A stretch of DNA of 64,000 nucleotides, taken from assembly GCF_002811945.1 (NCBI RefSeq), contig NZ_NPDX01000006.1, forward strand, positions 186,001-250,000. Direction: 5' to 3'. Positions 46,228 through 56,000 of this stretch are shown in pieces. A program made the translations under genes and the position numbers. The first letter of the stretch is position 1, and each line of letters begins with the position of its first letter. This DNA comes from Leptospira harrisiae (GTDB lineage: Bacteria > Spirochaetota > Leptospiria > Leptospirales > Leptospiraceae). The notes below the pieces were generated by a model that was not told the DNA's origin, ran no database searches, and was given only the letters and a program-made list of their open reading frames with translations.

Positions 46228-47690
46228 TTTGGAATTTGAAAACTTTGTTTTGCCTCTGCGTTTAATGATTGGATTTCTTCTTTTTTAAAGATCAATTCAA
46301 ACCCGTCTGACATCACAAAGTGAATGAAAGGAGTAGTCGTTCCTTTGATTAAAGATTGTAATTGTTCCAAAGATTGGATCTGATTTCCATTAACTGTTTT
46401 TAGGATCATCTGCTGAGCTGTATGGTAAGCTTTATTTCCTGATAGTGGTAATACTTGTGATAAAAAAACTACTTTTCCTTCGTTTGAATTTCTTTTGATA
46501 CGATAAAAATCATTTAAATACAGAAGTTCTTTACTAACTCGATTTCTCCATTGATTTCCATGTTCTGTTAAATACTGTTCCGATAGTTCTTGGAAGATCA
46601 TTCCGGCTAACATTAGATATTTGGGTGTTTGGAATCTAGAATTTCCATAAGGAATTCGAATGGAGGATTCAGAAATTGGTTTTAAATCTAATTCAAGAGA
46701 AACAGGTTTTTTGTTTCGAAACACTTTAAGTTTGATTTTTTTACCAGAAGGGGAATCAGAATCATTTGTGTTATGAAACAAATAGGAAACATTGAGTTTC
46801 CCAAACTTTGGGTGATCAAAATAACCTTTTGGATCAATCCTAAAATTAGAAACTTCTAATAAAACATCTTCCAATTGTAAAATTCCTTCAGCAGGGGAAC
46901 CAGGGTAAATTTCTGCAACTAGAACACCTAAATCGTCCTTTCTCAATCCATAATAATTTCTAGTGGCACTGTCAATTAACGGTTTGAATCGAAATCCTTT
47001 GAACGGAAAATTTTTCCCTTCAATAAAGTGTTTTATCGAAAAAGTAGGGATCACTCTTCCCGTATTGTTTTCTTTAAATTGGTATAAAATTCCTTGTGGA
47101 ATTCTGGAACTTACATCAACGATAAGTTCTCCCACACCATCTAATTTTTCTTCAGATTGTATTTCAATAAAGGGAAGTTCTACATAACCACTTGAATAAG
47201 ATTCCATATCCAATCGGATCATTCTGATTTTTTTTTCTTCAAGGTTCCTTTGGTCTTTACTTTCCATCACAAGACCAGTCCCAGGCAAAAAGATCTCGTT
47301 GGAAAAAGTAACTGCTTTTAGATCTTTGGATGCATTGGGATCACTAAATTTTAAAATCGCAAGTCCTAAGTCTGGATCCATTCTTTCTAAGTCCGCGGTG
47401 AAAACTTTAAGTGCATCTGGTTTTTTAATTTCGATACTTGTGTAAAAATAAACTGCCTGCGCAGGAATTAAAACTCTGTTATCACCAATGTAAATCCCCG
47501 TTGATTGTCGGATCTCTGGATTTTTAAACCTCCAAGGTTGGATGAAATGAGGATACTGGACCGTCACCTTCACTTGGAGGATAGATGCATCTGTCATACC
47601 AACTGGAATTGATTTGGAATGAACCTGTCCTGCAAAAAGAAAAAAAGAGAAAATGAAAACGTGTCGAAAAATTTGGCTCAATAAATTCAT
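46212..47690 (-). CDS. HtrA/Deg-like PDZ protein lacking the catalytic triad
   Basis: 492 aa with a signal peptide. Architecture parallels the neighbouring HtrA: a trypsin-like region (about 30-215), a PDZ domain (about 240-330, GVLVAEIYPGSPAEGILQLED) and a second PDZ-like region. The His position is RVLIPAQAVYF where HtrA has ILTNAHVV. The Ser region reads IVDVSSRIPQGILYQF with no GNSGGP. The Asp-containing DPDLGLAIL remains. It is therefore a predicted pseudoprotease, encoded 4 bp after the active HtrA gene. Confidence 0.72.
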   Translation of the reverse strand: MNLLSQIFRHVFIFSFFLFAGQVHSKSIPVGMTDASILQVKVTVQYPHFIQPWRFKNPEIRQSTGIYIGDNRVLIPAQAVYFYTSIEIKKPDALKVFTADLERMDPDLGLAILKFSDPNASKDLKAVTFSNEIFLPGTGLVMESKDQRNLEEKKIRMIRLDMESYSSGYVELPFIEIQSEEKLDGVGELIVDVSSRIPQGILYQFKENNTGRVIPTFSIKHFIEGKNFPFKGFRFKPLIDSATRNYYGLRKDDLGVLVAEIYPGSPAEGILQLEDVLLEVSNFRIDPKGYFDHPKFGKLNVSYLFHNTNDSDSPSGKKIKLKVFRNKKPVSLELDLKPISESSIRIPYGNSRFQTPKYLMLAGMIFQELSEQYLTEHGNQWRNRVSKELLYLNDFYRIKRNSNEGKVVFLSQVLPLSGNKAYHTAQQMILKTVNGNQIQSLEQLQSLIKGTTTPFIHFVMSDGFELIFKKEEIQSLNAEAKQSFQIPKDSNF

Positions 47691-47694
47691 GATC

Positions 47695-49182
47695 TTAATT
47701 TCCTGTTAGGTGGTATGATTTTTTAATTTCTAGATCTACTTTTTCTGATTCTTCGCGATCCAAAATCATAGGCAGTTGGATTCCGTAAAATTGGATACGA
47801 ATTGTTTTGTCTGTGGAAGTTTGCAGAAGCTCTTTTAAATGATTTAGGTTTTTTACCTTCGTTCCATTAACAAATTCTACTACCATATTCAAATAAAAAT
47901 CAGAATTGGAATTAATTGGGTGAGGTAACTTTCGATATAATACAACGTCCTCTGATTGCCCGTCGGAAAGAGTTGTGGCATCATAGAATCGATAAACTAA
48001 AAGACTTCCACCTTGCGTTTGTCCATTTTTACTCCAAGCTTCTAATAGATCTCGATTGACTGTTTGAAATAAAAGACCACCAAACATAAGATAATCGTAA
48101 TTGATTCCATACCTGGCTCTTTGGTTTTCCATTTGAATCATTTTTTTAGCAGGAAACTTTACGTTTATTTTTTTCTTATCTCGGATAAGATCAAATCGGA
48201 TCTCATCTCCCGCAAATTTATTATCTACCACTTCCAAAAAATCGATTGAGTTTGTTTCTAATAAGTTTCCGTTTCTACCAATTTTACGTCCATCAATGGC
48301 AGTTAAATAATCTCCAGCTTTTAAAAATCCATCGGCAGAACCTGCTTTTAAAACCTTAGTAACAAAAACTCCTTCTTCTCCATTGGGAATTCCATAATAT
48401 TGTCGATGTGATTCAGAATAAGATGGTTGTGTTTGGATTCCTAACTCCACATATCCATGATAAATACCGTCTTCAATGTCTTTCAAAAAATGTTGAATGA
48501 CTGCTGTTGGAATGATATAACCAATGTTTTCTCCTTTAGTTGAAGCTTGGAATGCAACTCCAACCACTTTTCCATCTTGCAGGGCAGGTCCCCCAGAGTT
48601 CCCTGGATTAATCGCTGCATCCACTTGGACAACCAAATGGCTATCAATTTGTGAATGTGCATAAGTGGATTGTTCTATTCTAGATACTATTCCTCGACTA
48701 ACAGAAATTTTGCTACCACCTATGGGGTATCCAATGATGTCAACTGGGCTTGCAAGTTCTGGCAAACTACCTAATTCTAAATAATTACTATCTTCATAAA
48801 ATTTTGGATCAGAAACTTCAAGTAATGCCAAATCACAATCATGGGCGATGAACAATACTTTTAATTCATACCATTCCGTTTGGTTGTTTCTTTGGGTTTC
48901 CATAAATTTAGCATTTGAAACAACATGGGCATTGGTTAGGATACGGTTTTTGGAAATTAAAAATCCTGATCCGGTAGAAGCTGAAATTCCAGACGACATC
49001 CAAGGGGAAAAGGGGTCTTTTGCTTGTGAAAAAACTCGGATTTGGACTACAGATTTCTTAATTTCGTCAATGGATTGACTGGATTCTTTCGCAGTGAGAG
49101 GAATTAGGAATAAACTGATTAAAAATAAAATAGTACTCGCAAAGTAAAATGGGGAGATGAGAATTTTTTTTTGTTTTTGCAT
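47695..49182 (-). CDS. HtrA/Deg-family serine protease
   Basis: 495 aa from the ATG at 49182; a frame extending to 49383 lacks an export signal at its start. One N-terminal membrane or signal segment (residues 11-30). Triad: His in ILTNAHVVSNA, Asp in AHDCDLALLEV, Ser in DAAINPGNSGGPALQ. PDZ domains follow (GVFVTKVLKAGSADGFLKAGD; a second near residue 400), giving a Deg-like layout. It degrades or refolds damaged envelope proteins. The start codon overlaps a plausible start of the divergent 7-TM gene. Confidence 0.88.
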   Translation of the reverse strand: MQKQKKILISPFYFASTILFLISLFLIPLTAKESSQSIDEIKKSVVQIRVFSQAKDPFSPWMSSGISASTGSGFLISKNRILTNAHVVSNAKFMETQRNNQTEWYELKVLFIAHDCDLALLEVSDPKFYEDSNYLELGSLPELASPVDIIGYPIGGSKISVSRGIVSRIEQSTYAHSQIDSHLVVQVDAAINPGNSGGPALQDGKVVGVAFQASTKGENIGYIIPTAVIQHFLKDIEDGIYHGYVELGIQTQPSYSESHRQYYGIPNGEEGVFVTKVLKAGSADGFLKAGDYLTAIDGRKIGRNGNLLETNSIDFLEVVDNKFAGDEIRFDLIRDKKKINVKFPAKKMIQMENQRARYGINYDYLMFGGLLFQTVNRDLLEAWSKNGQTQGGSLLVYRFYDATTLSDGQSEDVVLYRKLPHPINSNSDFYLNMVVEFVNGTKVKNLNHLKELLQTSTDKTIRIQFYGIQLPMILDREESEKVDLEIKKSYHLTGN

Positions 49183-50311
49183 GAGTTTGTTTGAATCCAC
49201 CATATTTGGAGTTACCGCCTTTTTTTCGCTGATTGCGGGCATCGTTTCATTTAGAAAGAATCCGCGAACAAGAATGAAAACAAGTTTTTCAATCCTCGCT
49301 GCTTTTTTCTGTATCGGAGATTTGACAATCCTTTGTGATACTTTGTTCTTAGAAAACCAAATCTTAAACCAACCCCATATCATCTCTACCTATTTAGTTT
49401 TCGAATCATTTATCCTTTTATTCTTTGGATTACAATTTCCTACATTCTTTCGTAACTTTTCTCGTTTGGTAGTCATTTGTTCTTTTGTATTGGGAATGGG
49501 GATTATGCTTTTATTTGTGGACTTGGGGTTACTCAATGAAGTATATCCCAATGCAAGTCTCATTTTATTGAAATATTATTATAATACATATTATGCGTTG
49601 GCTTTTTTTGCGTTTTCTTATTTGATCATTGCCAAATTACGATTCAATTTCCCAGCAATTCAGAAGTTTATGGAGTATATTTATTTTGCTACTTTCTTTG
49701 CCTGTGTCTTTTTTTTGATTCTTTGTTTTTTCTCAGATTGGATCCCGCTAACAACCAAATATTTTTTGCATTCATTTCTATTTATGAACCTTTTGTTTCT
49801 CTTTTGTTTTGCCGTTTTTTTATTCCATTATTCCTTTACAGAGGACTATTTAACTCATCCGTTTTCTTCTATTTTTGAGCGGTCTACAAAAATTTTTGAA
49901 GAACAAATCCCTGCCACAAGATCCAATTCCAGACTCATCAAAGAAAAACTTTGGAGTTTGTATGACAAAAGAAATTGGCGTCATATTATGGATAGTTTTT
50001 GGTTTCAGATACTTGTGGATGAAACCTTAGACAATGCCTTAGAACATGGGGGTAAAAGAGAAGATGATATTATTACGGTACATGTATTTGAATCACGTAA
50101 GTTCATTGATGTTTATGTGATTGATAGTGGAAAGGGATTCAATCCACGCAAAATTCCCAGTCCCATCGAGTCGGACAGAAAATTAGTAACAGGCGGAAGA
50201 GGGATTCATATTCTGAAAAAACTCTTTGTGGTTCGTTGGAATTTTCTTGGGAATGAAGTGAGCATCCGAGTCGACAAAACAAAGAATTCTGATTGGAAAT
50301 CCGCAACCTAA
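49157..50311 (+). CDS. 7-TM protein with a C-terminal HATPase (RsbW/histidine-kinase-like) domain
   Basis: 384 aa; the start may be 49157 or the ATG at 49181. Seven membrane segments (about 15-235), then an ATPase domain with intact N-box VDETLDNALEHGG, G1 VIDSGKGF and G2 TGGRGIHILKK. No histidine phosphoacceptor helix is visible between the membrane part and the ATPase, so it looks like a membrane-bound anti-sigma or Ser-kinase type protein. Partners are unknown. It is divergent from, and overlaps, the HtrA gene. Confidence 0.7.
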   Translation: MRIFFCFCMSLFESTIFGVTAFFSLIAGIVSFRKNPRTRMKTSFSILAAFFCIGDLTILCDTLFLENQILNQPHIISTYLVFESFILLFFGLQFPTFFRNFSRLVVICSFVLGMGIMLLFVDLGLLNEVYPNASLILLKYYYNTYYALAFFAFSYLIIAKLRFNFPAIQKFMEYIYFATFFACVFFLILCFFSDWIPLTTKYFLHSFLFMNLLFLFCFAVFLFHYSFTEDYLTHPFSSIFERSTKIFEEQIPATRSNSRLIKEKLWSLYDKRNWRHIMDSFWFQILVDETLDNALEHGGKREDDIITVHVFESRKFIDVYVIDSGKGFNPRKIPSPIESDRKLVTGGRGIHILKKLFVVRWNFLGNEVSIRVDKTKNSDWKSAT

Positions 50312-50352
50312 CCAAAACTCTTTGTTTTTAGTTTATTTTTTATTTTGTAGAA

Positions 50353-50886
50353 TCAGTGTCCTTCAAATTCACAAATAGAAAATACATCAATTCCGTATGT
50401 ATCTTTAATTCGTTTCGCACCACCTAAATCGGGTAAGTTGATAATTGTGGAACATTCATGAATCACACCTTTTAAATTTTGGATGAGTTTGATGGATGCT
50501 TCCAGAGTTCCGCCGGTAGCAATCAAATCATCCATAATCAAAACACGGTCCCCAGGGCTAATGGCGTCAGTATGGATTTCTACATGGTCCACTCCATACT
50601 CCAATGCATAAGACTCGGAAATAGTGGTGCCTGGCAATTTCCCTTTTTTTCGGATGGGCACAAATCCAACGCCGAGTTGGAAAGCCAATGCCGCCCCAGG
50701 GATAAAACCCCTCGCATCAATGGCCGCAATTTTATTCAGTTTAGCATTTTGGTATCGTTCTACAAACATCCCAATGGTGAGTTGGAATCCTTCCGGATCA
50801 ATGAGAAGGGAAGTAATATCGCGAAATAGAATTCCTGGTTTTGGATAATCGGGAATGGTACGAATCTTTGATTTAACAATGGACAT
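50353..50886 (-). CDS. apt: Adenine phosphoribosyltransferase
   Basis: 177 aa from the ATG at 50886, which gives the normal APRT length; an upstream extension to 50922 is not family-like. It converts adenine and PRPP to AMP for purine salvage. Motifs are [31 protein letters not shown] and the PRPP site [15 protein letters not shown]. Read from the minus strand, next to the htpX terminator. Confidence 0.95.
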   Translation of the reverse strand: MSIVKSKIRTIPDYPKPGILFRDITSLLIDPEGFQLTIGMFVERYQNAKLNKIAAIDARGFIPGAALAFQLGVGFVPIRKKGKLPGTTISESYALEYGVDHVEIHTDAISPGDRVLIMDDLIATGGTLEASIKLIQNLKGVIHECSTIINLPDLGGAKRIKDTYGIDVFSICEFEGH

Positions 50887-50923
50887 AATAGGATGAAACC
50901 AAAGAAGACTAGAGCATTGCAAT

Positions 50924-50953
50924 AAAAAAAGGCCGGCGTTTATGCCGACCTTT
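50924..50953 (-). terminator. Intrinsic terminator of htpX
   Basis: On the minus strand AAAGGTCGGC pairs with GCCGGCCTTT around a 6-nt loop and runs into seven Ts. It lies 38 bp after the htpX stop and upstream of the apt start, so it keeps the two transcripts apart. Confidence 0.8.
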
Positions 50954-50990
50954 CCTTCTTTGATACCGTAAATACTGTATCTAAAAGATT

Positions 50991-51881
50991 TTATCTCATT
51001 TGTTTGAGAGCCAAAATTCTTTCTTCTAATGCAGGGTGGGTTGCAAATAGGGAAAGAAATCCACCTTTGTTGGAAGAGATCTTAAAGGAAGCCAAAGCTT
51101 CGCCTCTCGGATCTTCTGGCATCTCTACCATTTGTCGCAATGATTCTAAAGCAGAAATCATAGATTCTCTACCCGCAAGTTTGGCACCACCAGCATCTGC
51201 TCGGAACTCACGTTGGCGTGAGAAATAAGCAACAGCCATTGAACCAAGAATCGAGAATGCAATGTCTAGAACGATTGTCACAACAATTCTTACGATATGT
51301 GCCATCTCTTCTTTTACTGCATTGGCTGCCAAGTAGGCAATGATACGAGAGATAAACATCGCAAATGAGTTCACAACCCCTTGGATGAGGGTAAGAGTCA
51401 CCATATCACCGTTGGCAACATGTGTTAGTTCGTGAGCGAGTACACCATCCAACTCTTGTGCATTCATTCGATTGAGAAGACCAGTGGAAACAGCAACGAG
51501 TGCGCTGGATTTACTTGGTCCTGTTGCGAAAGCATTCACTTCAGGAGATTCGTAAATACCAACTTCCGGCATGGGAAGGTGTGCTCTTTGTGCCAAAGAT
51601 TGTACTCTGCGATAAACATCCATCTCAGGTGCAGAAGCTTTTTTAGGATCGATGATTTTGACACCCATCGTCCACTTCGCCATCATTTTAGAAAGTAAAA
51701 GCGAAATGAATGATCCCGCCATACCCCACATCAAACAGAATACAATGAGACGCGTTAGATCTAAACCATAAGCACGGATACTAAATCCCATCGAACCAAG
51801 TAAGGTGGTTACGATAGAGATCGTAGTCATAATCAAAATATTGGTTAACAGGAAAAAACCGATTCGTTTGATCCAAGTCAT
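50991..51881 (-). CDS. htpX: Membrane zinc metalloprotease HtpX
   Basis: 296 aa with four membrane segments (two N-terminal, two after the active site). Zinc motif [14 protein letters not shown], third ligand in [13 protein letters not shown]. HtpX degrades misfolded membrane proteins under heat or envelope stress. AAGGAG precedes the ATG. A short hairpin (AGGTTC/GAACCT, 51900-51916) lies in the 5' leader. Confidence 0.95.
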   Translation of the reverse strand: MTWIKRIGFFLLTNILIMTTISIVTTLLGSMGFSIRAYGLDLTRLIVFCLMWGMAGSFISLLLSKMMAKWTMGVKIIDPKKASAPEMDVYRRVQSLAQRAHLPMPEVGIYESPEVNAFATGPSKSSALVAVSTGLLNRMNAQELDGVLAHELTHVANGDMVTLTLIQGVVNSFAMFISRIIAYLAANAVKEEMAHIVRIVVTIVLDIAFSILGSMAVAYFSRQREFRADAGGAKLAGRESMISALESLRQMVEMPEDPRGEALASFKISSNKGGFLSLFATHPALEERILALKQMR

Positions 51882-51974
51882 AGGAAATTGTTCTCCTTAA
51901 GGTTCTCAGGGAACCTGTTCATTAGACTAAAACAGTACTTGTTTAGGTTTGAGATTACAAGCAAATTAATGCTT

Positions 51975-53582
51975 TCATTTTGTTTGTTTTTCTTTGGGAC
52001 CAAGGAACTGGACGAGTAAAAATAGGGTCGCAAGGGATAAATAAGCTATTGGAAAATCCCAACTCGCAAGTTCGGTGAACCGATTTAAAATGGCATTCCC
52101 TTGTAGTTCGTAAGAATGAATCCATCCAATGGCAGAAAGGACAGTGGCAACGCCCGCCCAAATTGCTGCTTTATTCCATTCTCTTTCTAGGATAAATACA
52201 ACCATCGCCGACCAGATCATTGAAGTGATGAGAAATCCTTGTGATAATGAAAGCACTCCACTCAAAGCATACGGGAGAAAGTTCAGATGAGGAGGGAGGT
52301 CAGATAATGAAAAATGAACCACTTGCTTTACACCTAATTCCTGCAAGGTGGTTTGTAATTTTCCATCCAAAAAGATAAACACATTTTGAATGATAAGGAC
52401 TGCCCAACCGGCAAACGCCGGTAATAACCCAACCACAACTGCAGGAGAATGATGTCGGGGAATCGCTTGGAAGGCTTGGCTTGTAATTACAATTCCAATC
52501 CAAAGTACGATAGCCATTCCTGCTTCCACAGGAATGAGTGCTTGGATGAGTCCCATAAGTCCAAACAAACTCACCACAGTCATAAAAATTCCAGACAGTA
52601 CAGAATAACTATGTTTTGCGCCAAGTGCTTTCCAGCCAGGATGACCAATGTAAATGGTTGTGGGAAAAGGAGAACCGAATGCGGTACCAGCAAGGGTTCC
52701 AAGTCCATTCACAAGTAAGGAAGTTTTTGTATCAAAACTATCACCAGATGCTTCTGCCGATTCAATGTTTTGTAATGAACCAATGACATTAAAAATTCCC
52801 ATAGGTAGGATCACAGAAAAATAGGCTTTGATATTGGCGTAAGTTAATGTTTCGATGAGAGGACTAATAGAAAGTTGTGGGAAATAAAATCCTATTGTTT
52901 GTAATCCATTTTCAATCGCACCAGGTTGGTAAATGGGATCTCCCCAAAAAGAGGAAAGATATGATAACAAAATCCCAAGTAATACTGAAGTAAGACCTCC
53001 TGGGATTCCAAATGGGAAACGTACCTTCCCAAAGTATTGTAATAAAATGATACCTAGCGGAATAAAGGCGATAATGGGTCTTTCAAAAGTGCGGAGTAAA
53101 AAATCCATTGAAATAAAAGTGATCGCGATCCCTGCTAAAGCAGAAAGTAAGGCCGCCCTGGGAGTGTATAAGCGAATTTTTGCGGCTACAAAAGAACCAA
53201 TGACTTCAATACAACCCGATATGAAAGAAACTAAAAGACCTGCTTTCCAGGCGGCTACATAATTCCCAGTCGCTTGGTAAGTAGGAAACATCACAAAAAA
53301 TACAAATGCAAAAAGAGAAACGGTATTAATTCCGTAAGGAATTGCTGTAACGTCTGTGCGGTGGGTTTTTTGGCCCAATTTCCAGGCCTGCCAGGCGTAA
53401 AATACATTCCCAACTAACAGAGATACTGCGGCACCTGGTAAAACCACAGCAGTGATAAAAGCGAGAGGGAAACCACATACTCCCAAACAAAGGGCAGAAA
53501 GTACTAAAAGTTGGATGAGGTTGTCTACCATGAGACCAAAAAATCCGTCTAAATCACCTCTTGTGATGGTAAAAAAATTCAT
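51975..53582 (-). CDS. NCS2/AzgA-like purine or xanthine permease
   Basis: 535 aa with about 13-14 membrane segments. The block LLVNGLGTLAGTAFGSPFPTTIYIGHPG and TDVTAIPYGINTVSLFAF match the NCS2/AzgA nucleobase transporter group. A substrate such as adenine, guanine or xanthine is likely but not provable. The start overlaps the sspB-like stop by 4 bp. The nearby apt gene would be a logical partner in purine salvage. Confidence 0.78.
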   Translation of the reverse strand: MNFFTITRGDLDGFFGLMVDNLIQLLVLSALCLGVCGFPLAFITAVVLPGAAVSLLVGNVFYAWQAWKLGQKTHRTDVTAIPYGINTVSLFAFVFFVMFPTYQATGNYVAAWKAGLLVSFISGCIEVIGSFVAAKIRLYTPRAALLSALAGIAITFISMDFLLRTFERPIIAFIPLGIILLQYFGKVRFPFGIPGGLTSVLLGILLSYLSSFWGDPIYQPGAIENGLQTIGFYFPQLSISPLIETLTYANIKAYFSVILPMGIFNVIGSLQNIESAEASGDSFDTKTSLLVNGLGTLAGTAFGSPFPTTIYIGHPGWKALGAKHSYSVLSGIFMTVVSLFGLMGLIQALIPVEAGMAIVLWIGIVITSQAFQAIPRHHSPAVVVGLLPAFAGWAVLIIQNVFIFLDGKLQTTLQELGVKQVVHFSLSDLPPHLNFLPYALSGVLSLSQGFLITSMIWSAMVVFILEREWNKAAIWAGVATVLSAIGWIHSYELQGNAILNRFTELASWDFPIAYLSLATLFLLVQFLGPKEKQTK

Positions 53583-54037
53583 TCGTTCCGTTTCCCTCCA
53601 AAATCAACCCGAATCACATTCCCATCTCCACTCACTTCAGGTTTGGTTACCTTGGGTTTCGAAACATTCTCTTCTTGCGTTGCAGTTGTTTCTACTTGTA
53701 AAAATCGAAGTTGTGTTGCCGAATTTTGAAATTTATCGTAAATACGAAACACAGCATCCCAAGGTATCATCGTAGGTTCCCAAGCAGATCCAAACTGAAG
53801 TTCAGCAAATAAATAATCTGGTTTGCTATCTAATACTTTTACCGCTTTGTCACCAAATACAAGTACGATGCCAGATTCTTTTTCTGCATTGAGTAATCCA
53901 CGTTTGCCAATTTCTAATTTAGGATGTGGCATTACATGAATGTAAAATACACCAAATCTTTCCCAATAGAGATTGAATAAATCTCTTTTAAACTCACGTA
54001 ATGTTGTGATTTCTTCCTCGGTGAGTTTTTCGCTCAT
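53579..54037 (-). CDS. SspB-like ClpXP adaptor
   Basis: 152 aa from the ATG at 54037, overlapping the dehydratase stop by 4 bp. The core resembles SspB: SGIVLVFGDKAVKVL, then ELQFGSAWEPTMIPWDAVFRIYDKFQN, corresponding to the SspB strand pair and the AV..IY.RENG segment. The C-terminal tail ends VIRVDFGGKRNE, which recalls the ClpX-binding tail. SspB delivers ssrA-tagged proteins to ClpXP. Moderate confidence. Confidence 0.6.
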   Translation of the reverse strand: MSEKLTEEEITTLREFKRDLFNLYWERFGVFYIHVMPHPKLEIGKRGLLNAEKESGIVLVFGDKAVKVLDSKPDYLFAELQFGSAWEPTMIPWDAVFRIYDKFQNSATQLRFLQVETTATQEENVSKPKVTKPEVSGDGNVIRVDFGGKRNE

Positions 54038-55917
54038 AAATTCCTTTTGCCATGTGAAGTTTCCCACTCGATGTATTCATCGTGGATTTTGTATTCTGGT
54101 ATAATTTCTTTAAAAGCTGCGAAAAGTTCTCTATTTTTGTTAGCTTTTGCAAGAGAGAACAATCGGTTTAACTTATTTTGAAATAGGAGAAGATTATAAT
54201 TTTCTAAAGGAGCAGCAATTCGAATTTTTGGATGGTGGGTTTTTTTGATTCCTTCTTGGTTGAGAAGGAGTTCTTCATATAACTTTTCCCCTGGGCGTAA
54301 TCCAGAAAATTCTATTTTGATGTCTTTGTGCGGGGTGTAACCTGATAAACGAATCATCTCTTCGGCAAGGGAAAGAATTTTGACTGGTTCTCCCATATCC
54401 AAAATAAAAATTTCGCCGTGTTCGCCCATACTTCCTGCTTGTAACACGAGTTGTGTGGCTTCTGGTATTGTCATGAAGTAACGAATGACATCGGGATGTG
54501 TAACAGTGACGGGCCCACCGCGTTTGATTTGCTCTCGGAAACGAGGGATGACACTCCCGTTGGATCCAAGAACGTTACCAAATCGAACGGTAATGAATTT
54601 TGTTCGTGAATTTTGCGAAATATGTTGGAGGTAAATTTCTGCAGCTCGTTTGGACGCACCCATCACATTGACAGGGTTTACCGCTTTGTCAGTGGAAATC
54701 AAAACAAATCGTTCTACACCAATAAGGCGACAAACGTCAGCAACGTTTTTAGTTCCCATTACATTATTTAACACAGCTTCAGAAGGATTGATTTCCATCA
54801 TAGGAACGTGTTTGTAAGCCGCAGAATGGAATACAACAGATGGCCTATGTTCTTCAAAAATAGCAGAAATCCGTGAAAGATTTTTGACATCGGCAATCAC
54901 TGGTCGAATGTCAATGTTGAGATCTGAAAAACTTTTTCTAAGTTCGTAATCTATCTCGTATAACGGAGTTTCTGCGGCATCTAAAATCACTAATACACTT
55001 GGTTTAAAAAGTGCCACTTGACGACAAATTTCGGAACCAATGGAACCACCAGCTCCCGTTACAAGGATTACTTTTTTTTCTAAATAAGAACGAATGGATT
55101 CAATTTCCAAATCCACTGTGGGTCTTCCCAAAAGGTCTTCTACTTGTACTTCGCGGAGTTGGGTGATATTGGGTTTGCCTGAAAGATATTCGCCAAACGT
55201 AGGTAGGATTTTAAAATCCACACCGGCACTTTCGCATTCTTTCATGAGTTTGCTGACAACTCGTCCATCAGGTTGAGGGACAGTCATAATTACTATTTTT
55301 ACAGCATAACGAACTAAAATTTTACCAATCTCATCTGTGGCACCAAGGATCGGAACTCCTTGGATGTAACCACCTTTTTTCGATAGGTTGTCATCTAAAA
55401 AGCCAATGGGTTGATAATCTAAGTCAACGTTTCGTCTAATCTCTGTTAAGAAGGAACTTCCTAATTTCCCTGCGCCGACTAGTAAAATGGGGGTCCCTCG
55501 TTTGGATTTGTCAGAATTAAAAATTTGTTCCCGAAGCATTCTCCAACTCAAACTTCTGAGACACAAAAATCCTAGGAGGATGAGTGTATCTAGAATGGGT
55601 ACCATCCGAGACAATTGGTGGAACCGATTGTAGAAGAGAAGGGCGAGAGTCGAAACAAGGGAAGAAAGGACTGTGGCTTTGATGATGGAAAGAAGATCGT
55701 GTAACGAGGCGTAAGACCATAACGACCGGTAAATCCCCGAAAACAAAAATACGATGCTCCTTGAGACAACAACGATGGTAGTACACACCCAAAAGTCAGG
55801 ATAACTATCTAAAAATCGTAGGTTTTCAAAACGCACTAGGTGTGCGAGAAAATACGACAAAAACATAAAGAGTATGTCTACAGGAAAAACCCAGTATCGT
55901 CTCGGGATCGATTTCAT
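54034..55917 (-). CDS. Nucleoside-diphosphate-sugar dehydratase/epimerase (PglF/WbpM/CapD type)
   Basis: 627 aa from the ATG at 55917; a longer frame to 56034 would overlap the divergent STAS-like gene. Four membrane segments and a first Rossmann domain (ILLVGAGKLGSSFL) precede the catalytic SDR domain (VILVTGAGGSIGSEICRQ; HSAAYKHVPMMEINPSEAV; STDKAVNPVNVMGASKRAAE). The Met in place of Tyr in the YxxxK motif is normal for this class. It makes 4-keto-6-deoxy UDP-sugars for surface glycans. First gene of an operon with sspB-like and permease genes. Confidence 0.92.
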   Translation of the reverse strand: MKSIPRRYWVFPVDILFMFLSYFLAHLVRFENLRFLDSYPDFWVCTTIVVVSRSIVFLFSGIYRSLWSYASLHDLLSIIKATVLSSLVSTLALLFYNRFHQLSRMVPILDTLILLGFLCLRSLSWRMLREQIFNSDKSKRGTPILLVGAGKLGSSFLTEIRRNVDLDYQPIGFLDDNLSKKGGYIQGVPILGATDEIGKILVRYAVKIVIMTVPQPDGRVVSKLMKECESAGVDFKILPTFGEYLSGKPNITQLREVQVEDLLGRPTVDLEIESIRSYLEKKVILVTGAGGSIGSEICRQVALFKPSVLVILDAAETPLYEIDYELRKSFSDLNIDIRPVIADVKNLSRISAIFEEHRPSVVFHSAAYKHVPMMEINPSEAVLNNVMGTKNVADVCRLIGVERFVLISTDKAVNPVNVMGASKRAAEIYLQHISQNSRTKFITVRFGNVLGSNGSVIPRFREQIKRGGPVTVTHPDVIRYFMTIPEATQLVLQAGSMGEHGEIFILDMGEPVKILSLAEEMIRLSGYTPHKDIKIEFSGLRPGEKLYEELLLNQEGIKKTHHPKIRIAAPLENYNLLLFQNKLNRLFSLAKANKNRELFAAFKEIIPEYKIHDEYIEWETSHGKRNL

Positions 55918-56000
55918 ATCTGATAAATAAGGGTATTTGGAACAAAATTCCTTGTAAATACAGAATCTTTTCCGAAGAATAGAAAAGAGGAAAAACCTGT

